Of a DNA stretch of 64,000 nt, positions 7,667 through 16,237 are shown piece by piece. The stretch covers positions 1,240,001 to 1,304,000 of the forward strand of contig NFUV01000001.1 of the NCBI GenBank assembly GCA_002127295.1. Reading direction: 5' to 3'. The notes under the pieces were generated by a model. That model was not told the DNA's origin and ran no database searches. It worked only from the letters and a program-made list of their open reading frames with translations. How positions within the stretch are numbered: position 1 is the stretch's first letter; the number at the start of each line of letters is the position of its first letter. This stretch comes from Chitinophagaceae bacterium IBVUCB2. Lineage in GTDB: Bacteria > Bacteroidota > Bacteroidia > Chitinophagales > Chitinophagaceae. The position numbers and the translations under genes are program-made.

Positions 7667-9091
7667 ATGAAGAGGATATCGGTGGTCATCAGTGTGCTTG
7701 GATTATTCTCATTGCAATCATGTGCACAACAAAGCAACCCGTCTGCTTCAAATACTACCAATACTTTAGCCATTGCTTTTCCAGGGGCAGAAGGTTTTGG
7801 AAAATTTACTACCGGTGGTCGTGGAGGAAAAGTTTATATCGTATCTAATCTGAACGATGATGGAGAAGGAAGTTTTAGAAAAGCAGCCACTGCAAAAGAG
7901 CCAAGAATAATTGTATTTGCTGTTTCCGGAACCATTCATCTCAATTCACCACTGGCTATTAAAGGTGACGCTACTATTGCAGGACAAACCGCACCAGGCG
8001 ATGGAATTTGTATTGCAGATTATCCGGTAGGGTTAAGTGGCAATAATATTATTCTCCGTTATCTGCGTTTTCGCCTGGGTGATAAAAATCAAAATAAAGG
8101 AATGGTACCGGGCAGTGGTCATGATGATGCATTGAGTGCATCAAGGAGGAGCAATATAATCATCGATCATTGCAGTATCAGTTGGAGTACCGATGAATGT
8201 TTTTCTGTGTATGGTGGCGATAGTACCACGTTGCAATGGAATTTAATTTCCGAGCCACTCAATTACTCCTATCATTTTGAAGAAGGTGATAAAGATTTTG
8301 AAAGGCATGGTTATGGTGGAATCTGGGGCGGCAGCCGTTTGTCAGCACATCACAATTTATTTGCGCATTGCGTTAACCGCAATCCCCGCTTCAACGGAAC
8401 AAGGCTTGGTGCTACACAAGAATTGGCTGATTACAGAAACAATGTTATCTATAACTGGGGAGGTAATAATGTATATGGCGGTGAAGCCGGCCATTATAAC
8501 ATTGTAAACAACTATTATAAATACGGACCTTCTACCAGTAAAAATGTAAAATTCAGAATAGTAAATCCATCAAAAACTGAAGATATCCCTTTTGGAAAAT
8601 GGTATGTAAATGGGAATTATGTGGACGAAGCAAAAGATATTACAAAAAACAATTGGGAAGGGGTACATATGGGTAACGGTGGAACAGAAGCTGATAAAAA
8701 AGAAGCTGTAGTTGATAAAGAATTTACAACTGAAGAAATTTCTGCCCAATCGGCAATTGATGCCTACGAAGCAATACTGAAATATGTTGGAGCCAGTTAC
8801 AAAAGAGATACATTGGATGCTAGAATTATTAATGATGTAAAAAATAGAACCGGAGGATTTATTGATGTGCAAGGGGGTTATCCTCATGGTACTCCCTACG
8901 AACAAACTATAAATGCATGGCCTGCATTAAAATCTCTTCCGGCACCTGCTGATACTGACAAAGACGGCATTGCGGATGAATGGGAAAAACAAAATAACTT
9001 AAACCCTTCGGATGCAAAAGATGCAGCACAAATCAAACTGCATAAATTTTATACGAATATTGAAGTGTATATAAATAGTTTGCTAAAATGA
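7667..9091 (+). CDS. Secreted pectate lyase, polysaccharide lyase family 1-like
   Basis: 474 residues with a lipoprotein signal (LFSLQSC, Cys19) pointing to the outer or inner membrane surface. The mature enzyme opens AFPGAEGFGKFTTGGRGGKVYIVSNLND, the usual start of Bacteroidota PL1 enzymes. A right-handed beta-helix follows with ATIAGQTAPGDGICI, NIILRYLRFRLGD, HDDALSASRRSNIIIDHCSISW and LFAHCVNRNPRFNGTR (Asp ligands for calcium and the catalytic Arg region). Residues 429-447 (DTDKDGIADEWEKQNNLNP) resemble a calcium-binding type-3-repeat motif. It cleaves de-esterified homogalacturonan by beta-elimination, leaving unsaturated ends. It overlaps the next gene by four bases. Confidence 0.9.
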   Translation: MKRISVVISVLGLFSLQSCAQQSNPSASNTTNTLAIAFPGAEGFGKFTTGGRGGKVYIVSNLNDDGEGSFRKAATAKEPRIIVFAVSGTIHLNSPLAIKGDATIAGQTAPGDGICIADYPVGLSGNNIILRYLRFRLGDKNQNKGMVPGSGHDDALSASRRSNIIIDHCSISWSTDECFSVYGGDSTTLQWNLISEPLNYSYHFEEGDKDFERHGYGGIWGGSRLSAHHNLFAHCVNRNPRFNGTRLGATQELADYRNNVIYNWGGNNVYGGEAGHYNIVNNYYKYGPSTSKNVKFRIVNPSKTEDIPFGKWYVNGNYVDEAKDITKNNWEGVHMGNGGTEADKKEAVVDKEFTTEEISAQSAIDAYEAILKYVGASYKRDTLDARIINDVKNRTGGFIDVQGGYPHGTPYEQTINAWPALKSLPAPADTDKDGIADEWEKQNNLNPSDAKDAAQIKLHKFYTNIEVYINSLLK

Positions 9092-9840
9092 AAAAATTAA
9101 TTCTGCTTCCAATACTGATAACTGCAATAGCTTTTACTTTACCGGGAAAAAAGAAAATAAAAATATTCCTGGCTGGAGATTCTACTATTGCCATTAAAGA
9201 AACCAGGGCTTATCCTGAAACAGGTTGGGGAATGCCTTTTGTAAACTTTTGGGATTCCACTGTAACTGTTGTTAATAGGGCAAAGAACGGTCGCAGCACT
9301 AAAACATTCTTAAGTGAGGGACTTTGGAAATCTATTATGGATGAAGCGAAAGAAGGCGATTATGTAATTATACAGTTTGGACACAATGATGAATCAAAAA
9401 GTAAACAAGAACGATACGCAACTCCTGATACATTTAAAATGAATCTAACAAGATTTATAACTGAAACAAGAGCTAAAAAAGCTACGCCAATTTTATTTAC
9501 CCCGGTATCGAGAAGAAAATTTGATAAAGAAGGCAAAGCAGTTGATACACACCTGGAATATTCTGCCTTAACAAGAGAAGTAGCCAAAGAACAGAATGTT
9601 TTATTTATTGATCTTGATGAAAAAAGTAAAGCACTGTATCAAAAATTTGGCGATGAAAATTCCAAACTATTGTTTTTGCAATTAAAACCCGGCGAACATC
9701 CTAATTATCCGGAAGGAAAAGAGGATAACACCCATTTTAACGAATTAGGAGCAAGATTGATTGCACAATTAGTTTTGACAGAGTTAAAAAGCCTGAACCT
9801 GGAATTGAATGAAAGAATTGTGATACCGATAAAGAAATAA
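9088..9840 (+). CDS. Rhamnogalacturonan acetylesterase-like SGNH hydrolase, copy 1
   Basis: 250 residues with a short signal peptide or membrane anchor (LILLPILITAIAFTLPG). SGNH blocks are intact: GDST with Ser32 as nucleophile, the block II glycine region NRAKNGRSTKTF, QFGHND with Asn100, and DNTHF with Asp213 and His216. This is the CE12/YesT type that removes acetyl groups from galacturonate in rhamnogalacturonan. The ATG lies inside the stop region of the lyase gene (ATGA overlap), so translation is probably coupled. It is followed 15 bases later by a close paralogue. Confidence 0.9.
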   Translation: MKKLILLPILITAIAFTLPGKKKIKIFLAGDSTIAIKETRAYPETGWGMPFVNFWDSTVTVVNRAKNGRSTKTFLSEGLWKSIMDEAKEGDYVIIQFGHNDESKSKQERYATPDTFKMNLTRFITETRAKKATPILFTPVSRRKFDKEGKAVDTHLEYSALTREVAKEQNVLFIDLDEKSKALYQKFGDENSKLLFLQLKPGEHPNYPEGKEDNTHFNELGARLIAQLVLTELKSLNLELNERIVIPIKK

Positions 9841-9855
9841 TTACACTTTTTCGAT

Positions 9856-10626
9856 ATGAAGAAATATTTTCTTTTTATACTAACCGTAATAACCACTCTC
9901 TTCATTTCCTTTTCCTTTATTCAAAAGAAAAAGAAAATAAAAGTATGGATGATTGGAGATTCCACCATGTGCAACTATGAAGCTAGACGGTATCCTGTTA
10001 CAGGTTGGGGTATGCCATTTGTTCATTTTTTCGATTCATCGGTTGTAATTGATAACCGTGCAAGAGGTGGAAGAAGCACCAGAACTTTTATCAGCGAAGG
10101 AAAATGGCAACCAATTGCCGATAGTATGCAGGAAGGTGATTATGTATTAATGCAGTTTGGACATAACGATGAGGCGAAAGAAGAACGATATAAGGACAGG
10201 TACACTCCTGTTCCTGATTACAAAATCAACCTGATAAAATTTATTACAGAAACAAAAAACAAAAAAGCAACTCCTGTATTGATAACACCTGTTACCCGGA
10301 TGCGATTCGACAAACAAGGTAATATGCTAGAAACACACAAAGAGTATAGTGATGCCGTCTTAGAAATCGCCAAAGAGTATAATACTCCTGTTATAGACCT
10401 CGATTTAAAAAGCAGGGAGCTCCTGCAAAAAATGGGCCCTGTGTATTCAAAATATCTATTCATGCAGCTAGACTCGCTGGAACATCCCAACTATCCTGCC
10501 GGGCAAAAAGACAACACCCATTTTAATGACTACGGGGCAAGAATGATTGCACAACTAGTTTTAACAGAAATAAAAAAACTGAATTTAGAACTGTCTGAAA
10601 GAATTGTGGCGCCCATAAAAAAATAA
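9856..10626 (+). CDS. Rhamnogalacturonan acetylesterase-like SGNH hydrolase, copy 2
   Basis: 256 residues, clearly a tandem duplicate of the preceding gene: shared blocks include GDST, TGWGMPFV, the glycine-block region, QFGHNDE, ITETK/RxKKATPxL and DNTHFN, with the same C-terminal rhythm. The nucleophile is Ser36 and the catalytic dyad is Asp219/His222. An N-terminal hydrophobic stretch (YFLFILTVITTLFISFSFI) gives export or anchoring. Both copies keep all catalytic residues, so they have probably split the substrate range (position or chain length of acetylated galacturonate), although this is inference. Its stop overlaps the next start as TAATG. Confidence 0.9.
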   Translation: MKKYFLFILTVITTLFISFSFIQKKKKIKVWMIGDSTMCNYEARRYPVTGWGMPFVHFFDSSVVIDNRARGGRSTRTFISEGKWQPIADSMQEGDYVLMQFGHNDEAKEERYKDRYTPVPDYKINLIKFITETKNKKATPVLITPVTRMRFDKQGNMLETHKEYSDAVLEIAKEYNTPVIDLDLKSRELLQKMGPVYSKYLFMQLDSLEHPNYPAGQKDNTHFNDYGARMIAQLVLTEIKKLNLELSERIVAPIKK

Positions 10627-12512
10627 TGAAAAAATTTCTTTTAATATTATTCCTATCGGTAGCCGTGTTAAAGTCGGGGTCTCAAATGACGATCGGTTTA
10701 ACAGGTGTTAGAGACACTTCTTACAACATAACAAACGAATACAATAAGCATCTGAAGAACTATCCCCACATCCAGATCGCAAAAGAAAAGGCATACGAAT
10801 ACATTACTGCAGAAAAAAATATTCCTTTCTGCAAAACCAAAGAAAGGGAATTAAAGCTGGACGTATTTTATCCAAAAGAAAAGGCAGAAACAAAAAGAAC
10901 CGCCATCCTCTTTATTCATGGTGGGGGATGGAGAAGTGGCAACAAAGCCATGCATTATTCATTGTTACAAGAGTTAGCTGCACTTGGGTATGTTTGTATT
11001 ACTCCTGAATATCGACTTTCCACAGAAGCTTTGTATCCGGCGGCTATTCATGATATTAAATCAGCAATTCGCTGGGTTAGAAAAAATGCAGCTAAATATA
11101 ATATAGATCCAAATAAAATTGTTGCAGCAGGTCATTCGGCCGGCGGAGAATTAGCTGCCTTTATGGGAGCAACAAATGGAATGAAACAATTTGAAGGTGA
11201 AGGATGCTTTAAAGATGTATCCAGCAAAGTAAATGCAGTCATTGATTTGGATGGCACATTAGCTTTCATTCATCCTGAGTCCGGGGAAGGCGATGATAGC
11301 AAAAGAATTTCGGCTGCGACTTACTGGTTTGGCTATTCTAAAACAGAAAACCCGGCAATATGGAAACAAGCAGCACCACTAACACATGTAGGAAAACATA
11401 CACCACCCACTCAATTCATCAATAGCGGTGTAGCAAGAATGCATGCGGGAAGAGAAGATTTTATTACTGTGCTAAAGCAAAACAAAATTTATTCCGAAAC
11501 AAGAACTTTGGAAGGCTCACCTCATTCATTTCTTTTATTCAATCCATGGTTTGATACCACAATTGTTTACATGGATAAATTTATCAGAAAGATTTTCCCT
11601 GCAGAACAAAAAAAATTTGCCAAAGAAATTACAGTAGCACAAGATGGTAGTGGTGATTATACAACAGTACAAGCTGCTATTAATGCGGTACCAGCAAATA
11701 ATAAAAAGCCTGTTGCAATAATTATTAAAAAAGGAATTTATAAAGAGAAAATTCTGATTGATTCACTCCGGCCATTCATTTCAATAATTGGGGAAGACAA
11801 ACTCAATACTATTCTTACATATAATGACCATACAGGGAAAATTGCTCCCAATGGAGATACGATCAACACACGGACTTCCTGGAGTTTTAAAATACTGGCA
11901 GATAATTTTACCGCTACAGATATTACCTTTCAAAACGATGCTGGATTTACAGCAGGACAAGCAGTTGCCGTTGAATCAAGTGGAGATAAAGCTATTTTTA
12001 AGGACTGCCGCTTTATTGGCAACCAGGATGTATTATTTACAAACAGTGACAGAAGCCGCCAATATTATGAAAACTGCTACATAGAGGGAACAACAGATTT
12101 TATATTCGGCTCTTCTACCGTTTGGTTTCAGAAATGCCGCATCTATAGTAAAAAGAATTCGCATATTACAGCTGCCTCCACACCCAAAGAAAAAGAATTC
12201 GGCTATGTTTTTAATTGGTGTGAGTTAGACGGTGATAGTTCATTGCGTAGTGTTTCGCTTGGTCGACCCTGGAGACCTTATTCTGCTGTTGCTTATCTGC
12301 ATTGTTATATTGGTCAACATATAAAAGCAGAAGGCTGGAGTGTTTGGAATAATAACAACAATCATTTGAACAGTCGCTATGCAGAGTTTAGCAATTTTGG
12401 TCCTTCGTCCAAACCAGAAGGCAGATTGAAATGGGCTAAACAACTGACAGAAGAAGAAGTAAAAAAATATACACTACTAAATGTTCTGAGTGGATGGAAC
12501 CCATTGAAATGA
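10626..12512 (+). CDS. Two-domain esterase: alpha/beta-hydrolase (acetylesterase-like) fused to pectin methylesterase (CE8)
   Basis: 628 residues with an N-terminal signal (LLILFLSVAVLKSGSQ). Residues 60-325 form an alpha/beta-hydrolase: oxyanion motif HGGGW at 98-102, nucleophile Ser171 in GHSAGG, and His300 in SPHSF. Residues 334-625 form a CE8 beta-helix: VAQDGSGDYTTVQAAI, GQAVA (444-448), Gln467-Asp468, Asp491 in DFIFG, and Arg547 in LGRPW, so all catalytic positions are present. The protein should remove two kinds of ester from pectin, opening it for the lyase and polygalacturonase. The hydrolase specificity (acetyl or other) is inferred from the lipase/BD-FAE-like motif only. No frameshift or internal start separates the halves. 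Confidence 0.92.
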   Translation: MKKFLLILFLSVAVLKSGSQMTIGLTGVRDTSYNITNEYNKHLKNYPHIQIAKEKAYEYITAEKNIPFCKTKERELKLDVFYPKEKAETKRTAILFIHGGGWRSGNKAMHYSLLQELAALGYVCITPEYRLSTEALYPAAIHDIKSAIRWVRKNAAKYNIDPNKIVAAGHSAGGELAAFMGATNGMKQFEGEGCFKDVSSKVNAVIDLDGTLAFIHPESGEGDDSKRISAATYWFGYSKTENPAIWKQAAPLTHVGKHTPPTQFINSGVARMHAGREDFITVLKQNKIYSETRTLEGSPHSFLLFNPWFDTTIVYMDKFIRKIFPAEQKKFAKEITVAQDGSGDYTTVQAAINAVPANNKKPVAIIIKKGIYKEKILIDSLRPFISIIGEDKLNTILTYNDHTGKIAPNGDTINTRTSWSFKILADNFTATDITFQNDAGFTAGQAVAVESSGDKAIFKDCRFIGNQDVLFTNSDRSRQYYENCYIEGTTDFIFGSSTVWFQKCRIYSKKNSHITAASTPKEKEFGYVFNWCELDGDSSLRSVSLGRPWRPYSAVAYLHCYIGQHIKAEGWSVWNNNNNHLNSRYAEFSNFGPSSKPEGRLKWAKQLTEEEVKKYTLLNVLSGWNPLK

Positions 12513-14116
12513 AAAAATTTTTATTCATACTATTATTGAGTGCTGTTTATACTGCCAACTCCCAAACCATTTCCAAAGCATGGGTAGCTGACAATGGCAA
12601 CGGAACCTACAAAAATCCAGTTATCAATGCTGATTACAGCGACCCCGATGCAATAAGAGTGGGTGATGATTATTATATGATCTCCTCCAGTTTTAATCAT
12701 GCGCCGGGTTTACCAATTCTTCATTCAAAAGATTTGGTGAACTGGACGTTAATTGGCCATGCATTAAAAACTCAAATCCCCGTTGAGCATTTTAATAAAG
12801 TACAGCATGGCGGTGGTGTATGGGCTCCAAGTATCCGCTATCACAACAATGAATTTTATATTTATTACCCTGACCCCGATTTTGGTATCTATTTAACCAA
12901 AGCAAAAAATATTACCGGACCATGGACTGAACCTCTTATGGTGGAAGCAGGAAAAGGATTGATTGACCCCTGCCCTCTTTGGGATGAGAATGGAAAAGTT
13001 TATCTCACTCATGCCTATGCGGGAAGCCGTGCAGGATTTAAATCAATTATTGTAGTTAAAGAATTAAACTCAGCCGGAACAAAAGTTATTGGTGATGCAG
13101 TGATGGTATATGATGGCCATGATAATGATGCAACGATTGAAGGGCCGAAGTTTTATAAACGCAATGGCTATTATTACATATTTGCCCCGGCAGGTGGTGT
13201 AAGCACAGGTTGGCAAACAATTCTTCGTTCAAAAAATATTTATGGCCCTTATGAAAGAAAAGTTGCGCTTGATCAGGGCAGCACAACCATCAACGGACCG
13301 CACCAGGGAGCCTGGGTTGATACAAAAACTGGTGAACATTGGTTTTTGCATTTTCAGGATATAGATGTGTATGGAAGAGTGGTGCATTTACAACCAATGA
13401 AATGGATAAATGATTGGCCAGTGATTGGCATAGATAAAGATGGTGATGGTAAAGGCGAACCGGTAATGGTTTATAAAAAACCAACTATTGGAAAAACATA
13501 TCCTATTAAAACAGTTGCAGATAGTGATGAGTTTAATGAACCTAAACTTGGGATGCAATGGCAATGGCAGGCTAATCCAAAAGAAGGATGGGCTTTTGCT
13601 ACTCCATCAGGTTCATTGAGAATGTTTTCAGTTTATCAAGCTGATTCTATAAATAATTTATGGAACACAGCCAATATATTAGGACAGAAAACACCTGCGG
13701 ATGAATTTACGGCTACGGTGAAACTTACATTCAAGCCGAAGTTTAAAAATGAAAAATTTGGTTTAGTAATGTTTGGAAGCGACTATGCCTATATAGCTGT
13801 AGAAAAAGAAGGCGATGATATTAATATCGTTTGCAATGAAAATATCAAAGCAGATAAAAACGGAAAAGAAAAAGAAATGGCTTCTTTCGCTGAAAAAGGA
13901 AATACTTTTTATTTAAGAATACAAGTGGGGAAAGGTGGCGTTTGTCGTTTCTCGTTTAGCGATACCGGCGAAAAATTTACTGCTGTTGAAAAAACATTTA
14001 CTGCCAAACCAGGAAGATGGGTTGGTGCTAAGCTGGGTATGTTTTGTTTGAGAAATAATATTACGAATGATGCAGGGTATGCTGATGTAGATTGGTTTCG
14101 TATTGAGAACAACTAA
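12509..14116 (+). CDS. Glycoside hydrolase family 43 (arabinofuranosidase or xylosidase type) with C-terminal jelly-roll domain
   Basis: Start taken at 12509 (535 residues) because MKKFLFILLLSAVYTANSQ is a signal peptide; the frame opens five codons earlier inside the previous gene. The catalytic five-bladed propeller covers about 33-330: base Asp45 in SDPD, pKa-modulating Asp153 in IDPCPLWD, general acid Glu211 in ATIEGPKF. Residues 345-535 resemble the beta-xylosidase C-terminal concanavalin-like domain (SDEFNEPKLGMQWQWQANP). In a pectin locus it probably removes arabinose or xylose side chains; the exact linkage is not decided. It overlaps the upstream gene by four bases (ATGA) and ends the first enzyme cluster. 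Confidence 0.9.
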   Translation: MKKFLFILLLSAVYTANSQTISKAWVADNGNGTYKNPVINADYSDPDAIRVGDDYYMISSSFNHAPGLPILHSKDLVNWTLIGHALKTQIPVEHFNKVQHGGGVWAPSIRYHNNEFYIYYPDPDFGIYLTKAKNITGPWTEPLMVEAGKGLIDPCPLWDENGKVYLTHAYAGSRAGFKSIIVVKELNSAGTKVIGDAVMVYDGHDNDATIEGPKFYKRNGYYYIFAPAGGVSTGWQTILRSKNIYGPYERKVALDQGSTTINGPHQGAWVDTKTGEHWFLHFQDIDVYGRVVHLQPMKWINDWPVIGIDKDGDGKGEPVMVYKKPTIGKTYPIKTVADSDEFNEPKLGMQWQWQANPKEGWAFATPSGSLRMFSVYQADSINNLWNTANILGQKTPADEFTATVKLTFKPKFKNEKFGLVMFGSDYAYIAVEKEGDDINIVCNENIKADKNGKEKEMASFAEKGNTFYLRIQVGKGGVCRFSFSDTGEKFTAVEKTFTAKPGRWVGAKLGMFCLRNNITNDAGYADVDWFRIENN

Positions 14117-14256
14117 TACTATAATTAATACTTGACTACTATCCGTCTAATCGCAAATGCTGAGTAGCGAACCGAACGATGAAGAGTGCGACGCAACAGG
14201 CGATGATAATAGCAAGGACGATGACAACATAATTCTTATAACTTAAAATAACGATC

Positions 14257-15651
14257 ATGGAACGCCGTAAATTTTTAGGTTACACTGCCGCCGCAGGTGC
14301 TGCATTAATGTTAAATCCATTTGAAGGATTTGCATTTACCCCCGGTAAAAAAATCAGGTTGGCTTTAGTAGGCACCGGCCACCGTGGTTCTTCTTTTTGG
14401 GGAAGTAATCTTATAAAATCATTTGGCGAGGTAATAGAATTTGTTGGCCTTTGTGATATCAATCCCGGCAGACTGGCCTATGTAAAAGATGCTATGAAAG
14501 TAAGTTGCCCCGCATTTACTGATTATAAAAAAATGTTGACCGATACCAACCCTGATTATGTAATTGTAACAACAGTGGATTCAGAACATGATAACCAAAT
14601 TGTAACAGCATTGGAAATGGGTTGCGATGTCATTACTGAAAAGCCAATGACGACGGATGAAATAAAATGTAAACGAATTTTAGAAGCCGAGAAAAAAACT
14701 GGTAAAAAAGTAATTGTTGCATTTAATTATCGCCATAGTGTGCATGCCATGCAATTAAAAGAATTGCTGGCGCAACAAAGAGTAGGCAAAGTAACATCGG
14801 TTGATTTCAACTGGTATTTAAATGTATATCATGGTGCGGATTATTTTAGAAGATGGCATGGCCGGATGAATAAAGGAGGTTCGCTGTGGGTGCATAAGGC
14901 CACGCATCATTTCGATCTGCTGAACTGGTGGCTGAACAGTGAGCCGGTTGAAGTAAGTGCTTATGGAAGTTTGGAACACTATGGAAAAAACAATTCTTTC
15001 CGGGGAACAAAATGCAGGGGTTGTGAGTACAAAGACAAATGCAAATTCTTTTGGGATATCACTAAAGATGAACGATTAAATAATTTATATCCGAAGAATG
15101 AACAGCATGATGGTTATTTAAGGGACGGTTGTGTATGGAGCAATGAAATTGATATTTATGATAAGATGTCGGCGCAAATTATTTATGCCAATGGAGTAAC
15201 AGTAAATTATTCGCTGACTACTTATTCTCCTTATGAAGGATGGCAAATAGCGTTTAACGGAACAAGTGGAAGAATAGAAACATGGGAAGATATTCCTTAC
15301 TTACAAAAAACAGCAGATGACCAGGCCAATCGTCATGCTATGGAAATGAGCAATGCAGATGATGCGATACCGGGTGAGTTTAGGGAGATACTCGTTATGG
15401 ATAATTTCAAAAAAGACTATGAAATTTTTACCACGCCGAAAATAAAAGGTGGTCATGGTGGCGGAGATATAAGAATGCAAAGACGAATGTTCGTTGATAA
15501 AAATGATAACCCACACCATGTGATGGCGGGAACAAGAGAAGGTGCGATGTCTATTCTCATCGGTATAGCCGCCCGAAAAAGTATTGAACTAAAAAGACCA
15601 GTAAAAATTTCAGAATTAACCGACCTTGTACCAATGTCTAAACGTTTTTAA
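14257..15651 (+). CDS. Tat-exported Gfo/Idh/MocA-family oxidoreductase
   Basis: 464 residues. The N-terminus ERRKFLGYTAAAGAALML is a twin-arginine signal, so the protein should fold with its cofactor in the cytoplasm before export; a tatA gene lies at 58218. The Rossmann domain starts IRLALVGTGHRG and has VIVTTVDSEHD, EKPMTTDEIKCKRIL and NYRHSV; the C-terminal alpha/beta domain contains GGSLWVHKATHHFDLLNWWL, the region of the active-site Lys and His. A Cys cluster CRGCEYKDKC lies near residues 252-261. Related exported enzymes act on glycosides or sugar acids by oxidation-elimination, but substrate and role here are not known. The next gene follows after two bases. Confidence 0.85.
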   Translation: MERRKFLGYTAAAGAALMLNPFEGFAFTPGKKIRLALVGTGHRGSSFWGSNLIKSFGEVIEFVGLCDINPGRLAYVKDAMKVSCPAFTDYKKMLTDTNPDYVIVTTVDSEHDNQIVTALEMGCDVITEKPMTTDEIKCKRILEAEKKTGKKVIVAFNYRHSVHAMQLKELLAQQRVGKVTSVDFNWYLNVYHGADYFRRWHGRMNKGGSLWVHKATHHFDLLNWWLNSEPVEVSAYGSLEHYGKNNSFRGTKCRGCEYKDKCKFFWDITKDERLNNLYPKNEQHDGYLRDGCVWSNEIDIYDKMSAQIIYANGVTVNYSLTTYSPYEGWQIAFNGTSGRIETWEDIPYLQKTADDQANRHAMEMSNADDAIPGEFREILVMDNFKKDYEIFTTPKIKGGHGGGDIRMQRRMFVDKNDNPHHVMAGTREGAMSILIGIAARKSIELKRPVKISELTDLVPMSKRF

Positions 15652-15653
15652 GT

Positions 15654-16082
15654 ATGAAGCAAATAATTCTATCGATAACATTGATCTTAACTGTATCAGT
15701 TGCTATTGCACAAAGCAAACAAGAAAAAGCCGTAGCAGCGGTTGTTGAACAATTACGTACTGCAATGGTGGATGGAAATAAAACACAATTGGAAAAGCTG
15801 GTAACAGATAAACTTAGTTACGGACACAGTGGCGGAAAAATTGAAGACAAAAATTCATTTGTAACGAATATTGCTAATGGCAACTCCGATTTTGTATCGA
15901 TTGACCTATCAGAACAAACCATTAGCGTAAGTGGCAAGACAGCTATTGTTCGTCATATACTCAAAGCAAAAACCAATGATGGCGGTAAACCCGGCGACGT
16001 ACATTTAAGAATCTTACTGATTTGGCAAAAACAGGGAGGCCAATGGAAAATGATAGCCCGCCAGGCAGTAAAAATCGTCTAA
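15654..16082 (+). CDS. Secreted NTF2-like (DUF4440/SnoaL-type) small protein
   Basis: 142 residues with a signal peptide (QIILSITLILTVSVAIAQ). The mature 120 residues show the cone-shaped NTF2 pattern: a long N-terminal helix (KAVAAVVEQLRTAMVDGNKTQLEKLV), then strands SYGHSGGKIEDKNSFV, TISVSGKTAIVRHIL and the DUF4440-like end LLIWQKQGGQWKMIARQAVKI. It follows the exported oxidoreductase by two bases, so the two are likely co-translated and may work together in the periplasm. Similar proteins are often ligand-binding or small enzymes; no catalytic residue can be assigned. Confidence 0.75.
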   Translation: MKQIILSITLILTVSVAIAQSKQEKAVAAVVEQLRTAMVDGNKTQLEKLVTDKLSYGHSGGKIEDKNSFVTNIANGNSDFVSIDLSEQTISVSGKTAIVRHILKAKTNDGGKPGDVHLRILLIWQKQGGQWKMIARQAVKIV

Positions 16083-16126
16083 AATCCCCTTCAAAACAGT
16101 CTTAAAAAAATCGCCAAAATTCCGAT

Positions 16127-16152
16127 ACCGTTCCCGGTAACGATTGCGTAAA
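16127..16152 (+). promoter_or_regulatory. Second operator-like palindrome, upstream of the GH28 gene
   Basis: The site reads ACCGTT-C-CCGG-T-AACGAT followed by TGCGTAAA. It differs from the susC copy at only three of 26 positions, and two of those differences swap symmetrically around the CCGG centre. This supports recognition by a dimeric regulator. Confidence 0.65.
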
Positions 16153-16192
16153 TAAAGAAACGCAATTCGTTGATTAGCAGCTAATATCTGGT

Positions 16193-16201
16193 TAGACTTG
16201 T
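16193..16201 (+). promoter_or_regulatory. Candidate -7 box for the GH28-uxaC transcript
   Basis: TAGACTTGT, identical to the susC box and again exactly 40 bases after the operator-like site. A TTG lies 20 bases upstream as a possible -33 element. The ATG of the GH28 gene follows at 16238. Confidence 0.5.
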
Positions 16202-16237
16202 ATAACGAAAATCTCCTCGTCAGGAGTCTCATTGCCA

